Under the pieces are notes generated by a model. The model was given only the letters and a program-made list of their open reading frames with translations. It did no database searches and had not been told where the DNA came from. A stretch of DNA of 64,000 nucleotides from Brachypodium distachyon (lineage: Eukaryota > Streptophyta > Magnoliopsida > Poales > Poaceae): NCBI RefSeq assembly GCF_000005505.3, contig NC_016135.3, positions 16,462,613 through 16,526,612 on the forward strand, read 5' to 3'. The position numbers were made by a program, and so were the translations under genes. Below are positions 11,131 through 21,848 of the stretch, piece after piece. The stretch's first letter is position 1; each line of letters begins with the position of its first letter.

Positions 11131-11490
11131 AGTGAAGCTTCAATCATTTGGCGGACAGATATTCCCAAATGCTGACGACGCTCATGACTCATGTAACTGG
11201 ATTACTAGTACAATCAGTACTGATGAAATATGTACTGCAATTACAGTAGTAAAATCAATCAGACAGTGAGATGAGCTCTTGGATGCTCTCTTGGGTCGAT
11301 ACGTACGCTCCAGGCAGAACCACAGCCAGGCAGGACCTCAGATGACCCATAAAACAATTCCTAGGGTTCGTAAAACAAGATTAGCACGGTGGTACGGTCG
11401 TCAGGACAGATGTTCTCTAGGCTTGACCGCGTACCTATCCCTAGACCTAGCTAAAGCTCTAGCAAGCACATTGGGCATTACTGCCTTCCC

Positions 11491-11497
11491 TATAAAA
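11491..11497 (+). promoter_or_regulatory. TATA box of the RGF/CLEL-type gene
   Basis: TATAAAA lies 105 bp upstream of the ATG, which would place the transcription start near 11,520 and give a leader of roughly 70-75 nt. The flanking CTGCCTTCCC...CCCAAACAACCC is typical of grass core promoters. Confidence 0.75.
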
Positions 11498-11595
11498 CCC
11501 AAACAACCCCGGCCAACCCTGCCCTTCTCTTCAACTCCTAGACACCAACAGTACTGCCGTCGTCACACAGAAACGCAGGAAGGAAAACGTTCGCC

Positions 11596-12039
11596 ATGAG
11601 CTCCAGATCAAGCAGAAGCACCAGCACCGTAGTCGGTCTCCTTGTGGTTGCATTGCTCTTCTCCACGTTCCTCGCGCCTCATCTTCCCGCTGCTTCTGCT
11701 CGCCACGGTGAGTCCTGCGTAGTGTAATGGTGTTCTTTGTCCATCAATCCCCTTCTTGTCAATTAACTCGATTAAGCCCTGTGTGTTAATCGATTTGATT
11801 GTCCCCGGCTGGCTGCAGTGGCGGTGTTCAAGGCAAAAGATGATGCAACAGGACAGGCTGAAGCTGCCGGCGGCCGCTCGAGTCGACCGGGAAGAACTTC
11901 GACGGTGGAAATGCGCGGCGGCGACGCGTGGGCGGCGGCGGAGATGCAGGATATGCTCAAGAGGGATTACGCGTATAAGGCGCGCCGCCGCTCGCCGATC
12001 CACAACGACGAACCTCTGCAGGAGAATGACGAGCCCTGA
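11596..12039 (+). CDS. RGF/GOLVEN/CLEL secreted peptide hormone precursor
   Basis: Two exons, 11596-11707 and 11819-12039, are joined at a phase-1 GT-AG intron (GTGAGT...GGCTGCAG) and encode 110 residues. Residues 1-36 form a signal peptide with hydrophobic core VVGLLVVALLFSTFLAP and a likely cleavage after ASA. The middle is a variable, charged propeptide. Near the C-terminus is DYAYKARRRSPIHN (residues 87-100, bases 11965-12006). It fits the RGF/GLV/CLEL consensus: an Asp-Tyr start (Tyr sulfation by TPST), basic centre, Pro available for hydroxylation, and a terminal HN. Known members are apoplastic ligands of RGI/RGFR receptor kinases that control root meristem activity, gravitropism or lateral root initiation. 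The gene structure, signal peptide, small size and motif agree. A ten-residue acidic tail (DEPLQENDEP) follows the motif and must presumably be trimmed. Which paralogue this is cannot be told from sequence alone. Confidence 0.9.
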
Positions 12040-12977
12040 TTAAGCTTAGCCTTGATGCACACAGTACTCATGCAGCTAGGTACTGTACATAGTCAGAGGC
12101 TTGATTAGTTAGCTGGAGCCGCTCTCTGATTTACTAGTAGTACTACACATAGTTAGAGTTGCAGGCTAGCTTGCAGGATGGATAGATAGAGCTTAGTGCC
12201 TTAGTTACCCAAATATTATGGAATAGTGCAATGGTTTGGGTTGGCTGGATAGATTAGCTGGTCAACCTTAAGTTAAATATTAGCATCCAAGCTGGGCATC
12301 ACATTTAGCCCTGATTTTGCAAGAACCTGAAAGGTTCGTGTGAAAAACGGGCAGTTTTGTGGCTGATGTTCACGCTTGGGGCTATGCTACCTTGTACTAT
12401 ATGTATGTCCACCAGAATCAGGCTTGCAACTTTGCATGCAGATATCAGTGAAAATATATATCCTCGTCTTATTTTGTTGCTTGCTCACATGCTGATCATG
12501 GCGAATTTACTGAACCCCTTTATCTGAGAGCGGGGTGCAGTCAACTAGTTTCGCAAAATCCAGATTACAAACAAACGCACTTTCAGGAAACTTTGGAAAC
12601 AAGTTTAGGGACCAAAAACATAGCTACTGTCTCTTATCTAAAAAAAACAAAGTGTATAAGCAGGCTCAAGCCCTCAACCCTCCAGGGAATTCTCACCTAC
12701 TGTGGTACTTGAACATATAATCAGACATGCTACATCAAAGCTATACCTTCATTTCTCGCTCACAATGCAAATTACAAGCCACTATCGAATCTGACAAGCC
12801 ATTGACCTGCTATTGGTAAATAAAAGAAGCAGGGCATGTTGGGGAGAGAGGGAGCGCAAGAGGGGGGAAAGACATGATCAACATTTGAATGAATTTAACA
12901 TGGCTATAACACAACCTCCAGGAGCGACGCAATGGGCTGAACTCAAACAGGAAAAATGCCGGAGCAAGAAAGCACAT
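12040..12977. other. 3' flanks of the RGF-type and gar2-related genes (convergent)
   Basis: The two genes converge here. The first ~400 bp look like the 3' UTR of the plus-strand gene (AT-rich, several TAG/TTAG words). The last ~250 bp are probably the 3' UTR of the minus-strand gene. No further ORF or element is supported. Confidence 0.45.
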
Positions 12978-15900
12978 TCAGAATTTACAGCAGAGGACTC
13001 TGTAACCCCAGCCTCGATCTCGCCTTAGACGCCTGCGGTCTGCTTTCGCCATCCTCACCGGACTATTGTTCCACTCTGTCTGCAGCCTGTCGATTGAGAA
13101 GAAAAACATTATAATTTACAATATCCTGTGCTCCTGCTCATATAAAAATTATGCCTGATGGTTACCATACTACAAGAGACAGATGTGGTGATAGCCCCTC
13201 AGATAATTACACACTACACAATAACAGTACAGAATAGGAAAATAATTGTACCTTGACAAAATGTAATTGGGGGGGAGGGGGTGTCTGTTCACTTACACTG
13301 GGAATGCGAAGGACCGAGTACTTGTTGTGCTACTGTCTGAACGAAGAGAAACGTTGCCTATGTGACCAGAGGGCGTTAGCGGATCTGACGTGATGCTAGG
13401 CCCGGAGAAGCTTGATTCAAATGGGTTGCGAATAGCGGTACGAGCCGACAACTTTGCACTATCAGGTCCATTTTGTTGAACTGTAGACTCAGTTTGTGCA
13501 AGCACGGAACTCTTACTGACGGTGTTGTCCTCCGTTACATTTGTCCCATCCTCCATGCCTCTTGGGTTAAAATCATGTGCATCTTGGACAGTATCATTCT
13601 CACATTTTTTATGGTCCTCACTCTTGACATCACTAGGCTCTGAACTGCTAATACCCGTCCCAGGCGATTCGTCAGTTCTCATCTCGCTAGCGAGATCTTC
13701 TATTTGATCATTGCTCTCTTCAGATGCTTGGACATCCAACCTACTTGAACTTTCTTCTATAGAATCTAATCTAGTGTGCTTGATTCTGCTTTCATCTGTT
13801 CCAATAGAATCAAATCGTCCTGGTGCGCCGTCGATGAGATCACTGAAACTATCTGTCTTTTCAACACGACTCTCTCTTTGATCATCACTCTCTTCGGATG
13901 CTGGGACACCCAACGTACTTGAATGTGCTCCAACTGAACCTAACCTACCGCCTCCAATTCTGGATTCAGCTGTTTCAACAAAATCAAATCCTCCCAGTGC
14001 ACCACCATTGAGGAGATCACTGAAACTATCTGTCTTTCCAACAGGACAGATGGGGACTACAGAAACATCATCAACGAGTGTAGGTAGAGTGTACTTGGGT
14101 TCCCATGTATCCTCTAAAGATCCATAGGCAATAAAAGGGTTATAGTGATTAACTTGATTCGACCCTCTCTCATCTAATTCTCCACCAACACCTTCTTCAA
14201 GGATTGATGCTGAGAATCCATCAGCAGTTGATTCAACTCGTAAACCATTGAGGCTACTAGTCTCAGTTGCAATTTTAGCTGCAGTTTCACGACAATCATT
14301 TGTTGATAAAACCTGTAATGGCAGTAAACATTCTGAGTGGTACAATAGCAGAAATAATTGATATAACTGCAAGTAAATAGTCCTGATTTAATATTCAATC
14401 TCTCATTTGTTGATACGAATAAACGCAGATGAGATACCAAGGCATTTCTTAGAGAGAACCAAAGCATCATATTAATTAATCATATCAACTTAAATTTACC
14501 AATAATGGGCCACCAAACAACTATGATAGATGTTATAGCAAAAATGAAATTGAATCGGCGCAAAAGCGCTAGTGTAAATTCCAACTCTTAATTAATAGAA
14601 TCAGCACTGCCGTTTTCGTCAATAAATAATAATTGAACAATTGAACAATTGACGTGGCAACCATACATTTAATAGATGTACTGGTAATACTGCAAGTAGC
14701 ACCGTACCTCATCAATTGCTTCTCCATCACGAAATGGCTTGTGACTTTCATCGGTCTCTGAAATTTCAGTGCCCACCTGCAGGTACTGTCTTGCAGCTTC
14801 ATAACTTACTAACTGTTCAGGACTTAATTTCTCATTGTTTAGATTGGTCAAGTCATCTGTAGTATTTTTGCCTTCAAGTTCACGCACTTTGCAATAAGAA
14901 CATTCTTCCACGGTAGTATCATCAGTAGCACATGCCTCATGTAGGGTAACCATTTCTGACTTCAATTCATGTGCAGTTTTCACAGAATCGACTCTTATTT
15001 CTTCCATCAGATTACCATTTCTATTGCTCATTGAAGAATCAAAGTTTGGGGACACCTTTTCACTTACTACCTTTTCTGCTGAAGCCTTCTGATCCGCAAC
15101 CACCCCATCATCAATGCAGACATCCTTGACAAAATGGACACCATAATCAGAAGAAACCAATGCATCTGGCAGGTTGATCTCAACAACGTCCTTGTCATAA
15201 GAAATATCTTCGATCCGTATTTGTCTGGTTTTGCCTCCATTCTGATGCTCAGCCTTCACAAAATTACGGTCTGATGGATTTGTCTGTTCCACCATTTTAT
15301 CTGCCAGAAGATTGTTCTTAGTTTCCCTTTCAACTTCATCATCTACTTTTGGGCCACCATTGGATACAAGCTCATGAAAAACATTACTATGGTAAGGCCT
15401 TTCATTATCTGCACACAGAAATCAAAATTATCAACCATAAGAGTGCAAGTGCGAACAAAAAAGGAGACTATTTGACAAGTCAATAATTGTACCACATTCA
15501 ACACTGATGGTTTGTGATTTGAACAGTCAAACAATTACTACGACTGTAATAGATCTCAAATGGACAAGAGATACTATTACAATAGAATGAACAAAAGAGA
15601 ACCTGTGCACAGTCCGTTTGTAGTTTCTCTTTCATTTTAGTTGTAGTGTCGCTTTAATCATCTGCAGACATTAAAATTTTGATGCTATGTCTCACAAGTC
15701 ACAACTCTACTATCTTGTTAAACCTTAAATGCACAATGTATCTGTGAAAGAGACAATGCTGTTAGCTTAGTTATGCGGGATGCTGGTAGTATTGAAAGAA
15801 CAAGACAAACACAAAGGAAATCCCAACCCAAAATATCAATTTTGGCATGAAAATTGACAAACTTCCTACCGAAAAAGATGGATCTAAGATCAGGTCCCAG

Positions 15901-16739
15901 ACAAATAGATAACTGCCTTCAGTTGCAAAAAGACAACAAAGAAACTAGTTGAAACCGGATACATAATGAGGGTTTGAGTCCCTGTTTCAAATCCTCTTCA
16001 ATTCGGATTTAGGTGCCTATATTCCCCTTATCTGAAAAGAACATAGTTTCCCACCAAACAAAGGAACCTACTTCCTCCAAGGTATTCTTGAAAAAATGGG
16101 TACATGATGAAACCTTCTTTAACAATTATATTACAGCAAAATAGAAAAAAGTATGCATAGCAAAGTCATTGAGTAATTAGGTGTTTTTTTTTGACTGAAA
16201 ACTGTAGGAGAGACTCCGACAGTAATTACGTGTTTCATTTACTTGCCTCATGGAGTAGCAAAGTAAGATCTAAAGCAATGAGTCAAGTATTTCTAAAAGG
16301 GGATGCTTGCTGACCAGTGGGTAGATGAATGATTCAGAGGGTGTTAAACTGTTGATCACCACAAGTCGAAAGTTCACCTCAGAGCATATCTCATGCCATG
16401 GTGTAAGAATAAAAAGGCTACTATAGTAAGGTACATTTCCCTACCCTCGGATCAAATTTAAAATTCAATTGGTATAACAAATTCATGTAACATAGCAGGT
16501 GTGATCATCTCAGCTAAAAAACTAAGTGTGATCTTTAGCTTTCCGTCAATTGGCATCTACTTTACTGTTTTAACGAAAGTCCCTGAATATATGACTGCAA
16601 TTCATCAAATCATGTATACCATTCTAATACATACAAAGCTAACCTCTATGGGACTCAGAATGTGCAATGCTTTAGCGAACACAAATTGAATGTCGAAGAT
16701 GACGGGTGAAAGAGGAAGGCCTCGCTTACCTATCTTCAT
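12978..16739 (-). CDS. Plant 'gar2-related' (18S pre-ribosomal assembly protein-like) protein, 4 coding exons
   Basis: Coding exons on the minus strand are 16739-16730, 15408-14708, 14312-13297 and 13086-12978. Phases match and give 611 residues. The end of the protein (TRSFAFP, then VLQTEWNNSPVRMAKADR, then RRRLRRDRGWGYRVLCCKF) carries the conserved tail of the plant family annotated from Arabidopsis At2g03810 as '18S pre-ribosomal assembly protein gar2-related'. That name comes from low-complexity similarity, and a nucleolar role is not demonstrated. The rest is acidic, Ser/Glu/Asp-rich and probably disordered, with no RNA-binding domain that I can see. Residues encoded by 14036-13860 and 13859-13683 are an internal duplication of 59 residues, each starting KTDSFSDL. 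The start codon lies in an exon with only 10 coding bases (ATGAAGATAG). The ATG was chosen because it alone keeps the frame into the next exon. Confidence 0.82.
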
Positions 16740-18280
16740 GATCTGCACGGTATGTGCTCAAGGCCTAGCCATGCGTCAGGAGATGCCTTTGAGAACAGAG
16801 CTGGCTGTTTCCCTGCCAACAATAATAATAATAAAAGATCCACAAGTCAATGCTCCATCAGGGAAAAAATCACGCCTGCCTCTTGTCCAGCAGATCGGCG
16901 AACGAAAAGCTCTTAACATCTAATGATATTGCCGATGTCCATCCATCGACAGACAAATGCCGTCCTTTGCGTAAACTAGATTCGTTCCTCGACGAGAAAA
17001 GAAAAAACATTGCAGCATCCTGTTAAAACCAGGGACTTTACACTCTAACACACAAACATACACCCAAAAGTGAAGAGACAGGAAGAAGAAGAAAAAGAAA
17101 AAGAACATTGACGCAACAAAATAAACAACCTCACAAAACATAGTAACGCTTGCTTGCCTAGAAAGGGATCTGGAGATCAAGAGAAAAGGCAAATTGCACC
17201 GACCAAAGAAACCGACTGACAGTGGGCATTTCTTCTTTCCTGGGAGAGAAGCCAGTTTCCATCGGCACACTCACGCAGAACACGGCACCAAACAAGCCAC
17301 TGCTAGGTGCTTTACACGCGGAGCAGAGACGGACAAGAAGGGGGAAAAGAACAAAGTATGGCAGATTACCGGCGTGGGCAAGCAAAGGAAGGCCAAAACT
17401 TGGATCGAAAGTTGGGAACCCAATTCCAACATTTCCAGAACAGACGAACACAGGTGACGGCACAACCGAGCCCAGAGCAACGGCACGAGCAGCCACGAAC
17501 GCACCAATGCCAGAGCATCAAGCTACTGATGCGTCGTTGGTACTTTACCTGCGCGCATCAGGCGGTGTCGTAGTAAATACTCCTGCTCTACACATGAGTC
17601 AGGACTGGCTGTGCCGTCCCCACTGCAGTAACTACATGCAGGCAAGAACCACACAACAAGGAACAGCAAACAGGGAGAAGAGGAGGACTCCGGGAGAAAG
17701 ATTTTACTACCCAGTATTTCTTTTCCTCACTCTTTTTTTTTTGCTGGTGAAAAGATCGTTGCCTTCGCTCCTGTTGCGGAGCATAGACATCAAACCAGTT
17801 CTTCCAAATGGTACACCGACAGTTCTATCCTGTTCCGGATGGTATCTTTGCCAATCCGGATCAAAATTCCAAAATCGAGAAAAAAAAAGGAAAAAGAAGA
17901 CCGGCGCAGATGAAACAGGGCAAGATGCAGAACCGACCATGAAAGACTCACTCACTCACATGGAGAACCGATAACGGACGGAGGAGGAGAGCACCATGGG
18001 AAGAAGAACAAGGAGACGAGGTGAGGGACTGAGGGGACAAGAGAGGGATTGAAGAAGGATCAAGAACTGAACTGAACTGACTGACTGACCTTTTCTCTTA
18101 CGGATAGCACCGCAATTCTCCTCTCTGCCTCGAGCAGAAAATCCGGGAGAATCGCCGGGAGCAGCGGGGGGCCGGCGAGAGTGGGATCGCCGCGACGAGC
18201 CCGAGGACCGAAAGAATTCCAAGATGTGTATAAAAAAATGTTTTCGCAGGGCGGAGAGGGTGGAGACTTAAATAAACAGC
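16740..18280 (-). promoter_or_regulatory. 5' leader and promoter region of the gar2-related gene
   Basis: The acceptor GTGCAG lies just upstream of the start codon, so the leader is spliced. A plausible non-coding first exon covers about 18,089-18,240 and ends in GAAAAG followed by a GTCAGT donor. A TATA-like TTTATTTAAG reads on the minus strand at about 18266-18275, and TTTTTTATA lies closer at about 18,228-18,236. The several short frames in 17,100-18,000 look non-coding and are probably intronic. Exact leader exons need transcript data. Confidence 0.5.
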
Positions 18281-18380
18281 GTGAGAGGGGCAGAGAGCAG
18301 TGCAATAAATTTTGATTAGGTGGTGTCGTGTCTTTACACTTGCGTCCCTCTGCTGCCTTGCATCGATTCAATAATAAGGA

Positions 18381-19725
18381 CATGGGAATTTTCTAAGGAG
18401 CCTTTCTTCACGGTAAACAAAAACTTTCAGTCAGATTTTCATCACACCCCTAAAACATTGTTGGTGACGTGCAGGTGTTGGTTGGATACTTTATAGCCAC
18501 CCTTTTTGCATTTTGACACCCTTGCTATGTGACATTTGTATTCCCCCCCCTGTTCTGTTTTATTATGGGCTTTATTTTGTATATATCTACAAAGATACAC
18601 TATATCTTCCAATGTTGCCATTATAAAATAGTAAGTGTATACAAACTGAATAATGAACGTTCAAACAAAAAAAAGTTGTCATTGGGTATAATGTGAACCA
18701 TTTATTGAGAAGGAAATACTTGCTATATATCTGAAGATTGCATTTCCTTGGACTTCTTCAATAAGATCATGCAAATCTCATCTGAAGATAGCGATATAGA
18801 TGATCATTGCTTAATCTGTGTCCACGTTTATGGTAATCAGAAACAACGTTGCTTAGTACGTACTTGCTTAGTACGTACTGTATCATTTTTTGAGAAGGAA
18901 ATATTAGTATCTAAAGATAGCATTTCCTTAGATATGTTCAATGGAATTATTCAAATCTCATAAAAAATGTCAAGGTAAATTTCAGTGCTTTATTCCTGCA
19001 CACATTATATGGAAAATCATGAAAAAAAATATGATTTAATGCATGCCATTTATTGATAAACAAATAATAATATTTAAAAGATATCATTTTCTTGGACTTC
19101 TTCTATGGATTATTTAAATCTCATAAAAATGTCAATATATTCACGTTTATGAAAAAGAAACATGATGTGTATACAACTTTCAATGTGACGATTCATAACT
19201 TTCAACTATCGTAAAATCAAATTCTCAATCCTTGATCTACAACTTTAATGTCACACCTACAAACATTCAACTTTCAAATTAAATATCTGACTCCAAAAGA
19301 CAATTTCCAAATTCAAAACTCAAAGTTTCAACCACAAAAAATAGCAACTTTAACAAACTTTGACCTTTAGAACTCAAAACGTGAACCCCAAAACTACAAC
19401 TCCAGACTAAAAAGTTGGCCAAGCTTTCAAGCACAAAGCTACGAACTTTCAACCGCCACGACATTCAGCCTAAAAAATCAACAAAATAAAGAGTTGCATT
19501 TGTTGCACGGGGTTGTCAAATAATTATAAAAATCAAAAAAGACCAAGAAAAACTACTGGATCATCCCTCCTAGGTTGCGCGATGGGAAAGGGTAGAGGGT
19601 AGCCAACAATATAAGTGTTAGGAAGGGGTGAATGGATGCACACACCATCGCCGCATCGTCTCGCCCTCCCATCTCATCAAGGACAGTAGCAACTCGAGGG
19701 TGAGCGCTCGTGTGGGTGGAGGATA
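18381..19725. other. AT-rich intergenic region with decayed repeats
   Basis: No gene is seen. It contains three diverged copies of an ~85-bp unit (see separate entry). From 19,160 to 19,460 it contains many copies of the word CAACTTTCAA and variants, a simple degenerate repetition without an ORF. Confidence 0.5.
18699..19134 (+). repeat. Three decayed copies of an ~85-bp sequence, ~165-185 bp apart
   Basis: Copies start at 18699, 18884 and 19047. Each runs CATTTATTGAGAAGGAAATA-like, then GATAGCATTTCCTTGGAC-like, then TTCAAATCTCATAAAAATG-like. Order and spacing are kept although the copies differ in many positions, which suggests an old tandem array with unit length around 170 bp. Confidence 0.7.
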
Positions 19726-19734
19726 AGCATCACC

Positions 19735-19886
19735 TAGAACTGCAAAATTGTGACCCTCGGGGTACCCTTTGACCCTCCTTAGTTCAACCAAATGAATTAA
19801 AATTTTAAAATGATGCAACTTTTTGAAAAACTAGTTCATTTATTTAAACTAAGCAGGGTCAAAGGATGCCCAGAGGTTGCACCCCT
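19735..19886. mobile_element. Mutator-like MITE, 152 bp, with perfect 9-bp target duplication
   Basis: AGCATCACC occurs directly on both sides (19726-19734 and 19887-19895). The interior is an imperfect inverted repeat: CCCTTTGACCCTCCTTAGTT on the left pairs with the complement of the right arm (TCCTTTGACCCTGCTTAGTT). A 9-bp duplication and long arms fit a small non-autonomous Mutator-like element. Confidence 0.8.
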
Positions 19887-20871
19887 AGCATCACCATGTG
19901 TGAGATTCTTAACCAAGTGTCATTTAACAGCCAACAAATAGTCGATCTTGATACCTTTGAACACGGCCGCAATTAATACGACTACCAGTTTGCTTAGATA
20001 CAGTAAGGACATACTCCTTCCCTTTCGGTTTATCAGGCCCATCTTCAAAATTACAATTTACCGTTTTGGTATATTAGGTCAAGCTTTGTATTGAGAATTA
20101 ATTGCACAAAAGATCCCTCCTCAGGCGACATTGGACGACGCGACGTGACACTTTGTTAGTTTGCTGCATGATGGCAATAAAGGTTGCATGTGAGCCGTTA
20201 TTGTTTGCGAATAAATCGCCCACCAATCTTTTTACTCATCCGGTGGGCGCATGGGTAAGGACGTTTTAGTTTCACTAGATATGGCAGTTACACCTCACAC
20301 CGGAGCGATGTGCGAGAATCACGTTGTCTTCTCCCGCAATTTTTCAGGAGAGAAAAGCATGCGACCGTTGGGCAAGTTAGATTCAAAATTCGCGATACGC
20401 TTTGGTTACAGTAAAATTAATTATGAGCTAATAATGCGAAAGGGAGAAAGTGACTCATCCTATGAGTTGTTTTATCATCGACTCTACAAACAACTCTAGC
20501 TAAGGATGCAGTCGGTGCATGAAAAATACCAAACAAGTCAATGAAAAAGATATTAATTTAGAAAAAATCGGAATGAACCAAACAGAAACAAGAGACAACT
20601 CAGCAGTGTTTAAGTAGTACCACTATTCTAAAATCTAACCTACCACTATGGGCCTGACATTGGTTATAGACACAATTATCAGCTCGAGGAAAACAAAATA
20701 ATCCAAGAATGCAGCCATGTAGGTAAAATGTACTCCTAAACTCTGTTCTAAGAATATAAACCAGAGGAAGATGCATGTAGAAATGCATGGGCACATCACC
20801 GCGTCTCGCACACATATTCGTGTGTCCCAACACAAACAAATACGATCAATAATCTTCATTTGATAATTAAG

Positions 20872-20968
20872 TACTCCGTCCGATCCATAAAAAATGTCTC
20901 AGACTTAATACAACTTTTTATCGAGTTAATGCAAAATCTGAGACACTTATTATGATTTTGATGGAGTA
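20872..20968. mobile_element. Short Stowaway MITE (~95 bp)
   Basis: TA-flanked ends read CTCCGTCCGATCCATAAAAA and, inverted, CTCCATCAAAATCATAATAA. The arms carry ATGTCTCAGA and TCTGAGACAC, which pair. It matches the compact Stowaway type common in grasses. Confidence 0.85.
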
Positions 20969-21019
20969 AAGTATTTATGTTTCACCATTTTCCTAACTAA
21001 GGGCCTAGATAGTTAAACC

Positions 21020-21500
21020 CCCTCAGTTAAAACCATACTTGACCAAATCTACCATTCGTTTCTTTTTCTTTTACTCTTTCAGGCAAAGGATCGCACGCAA
21101 TCAGAAAAGCAGAGACGACTCTCTCTGCTTTGTGTTCCTCTTCAAAAAAGAAAGAAAGAGCAGAGACGACCATAAAAAAAAAAGAATGCAGCGGCCTTCC
21201 GGAGATCCTCAAGAAACTCGTCATCATTTTTGCGGTGCCCCCAAGGAGCTGGGCCTCTTCTTTGGCCAAAAAGAAATAGGAGATGATGGCATTGACTTGT
21301 GCACCTCTAGGCAGAGAGGGGTAAACCTGGATGATTGGCTGCTGCAGGCAGAGGCCACTACGGGAAGCATGGGTGGCGATGGCATTGCGCTTTCTCTGGG
21401 ACTCATCCGTTTGACCTCAGACGGTTACCATGATGCGGAGTGGCAATTCGAGTTGCTTTTTAGTGTGCTACAGCCTACAAGGCAGTTTCCACGGTAGAGA
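21020..21500 (+). other. Open frame of 152 codons, not recognised
   Basis: A frame at 21039-21497 is open for 152 codons, but its first third is a purine-rich, low-complexity stretch (Lys/Arg/Phe). The rest shows no family features. It could be a gene fragment. No promoter or splice pattern supports a functional gene. Confidence 0.2.
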
Positions 21501-21734
21501 TTTTGGACCAGAAGCACAGCGTGCACGTGAATTTTATTACTTTTAATATAATAGAAAAGTGTACTCGCTTTTCAAATGGTCAGTCTTCCAGCTATTTTAT
21601 GGAGGAAAAAACAGAAACTCTTGCTAGAATCTTGATTTCGTACCTTCCAATTCTAAAATCAACAGAATGTTCGGTGCGTAGCAAGAGTACTACTTTCCCA
21701 TTACATGTCTAGTTTTGTAAATATTTACTAAGTA

Positions 21735-21846
21735 CTTCCTCCGATTCTAAATTATTGTCTTAAATTTGTCCAAATGTGGATGTTCTATTTTTAAAAGGTG
21801 TTTAGATACATGTAATATTTTAACAACAATTTAGAATCAGAGGGAG
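21735..21846. mobile_element. Short Stowaway MITE (~112 bp)
   Basis: TA at 21733-21734 and 21847-21848 flanks CTTCCTCCGATTCTAAATTA on the left and its near-perfect inverted form (CAATTTAGAATCAGAGGGAG) on the right. Confidence 0.85.
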
Positions 21847-21848
21847 TA

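Noticed and set aside
12822..12842. Partial similarity to the miR164 core (GAAGCAGGGCATGT)
   Set aside because: Only about 13 bases match and I saw no complementary arm nearby to form a precursor hairpin.
17194..17974. Plus-strand ORF of 250 codons upstream of the gar2-related gene
   Set aside because: It lies in the likely leader intron on the opposite strand, has a low-complexity Lys/Arg composition and no recognisable domain.
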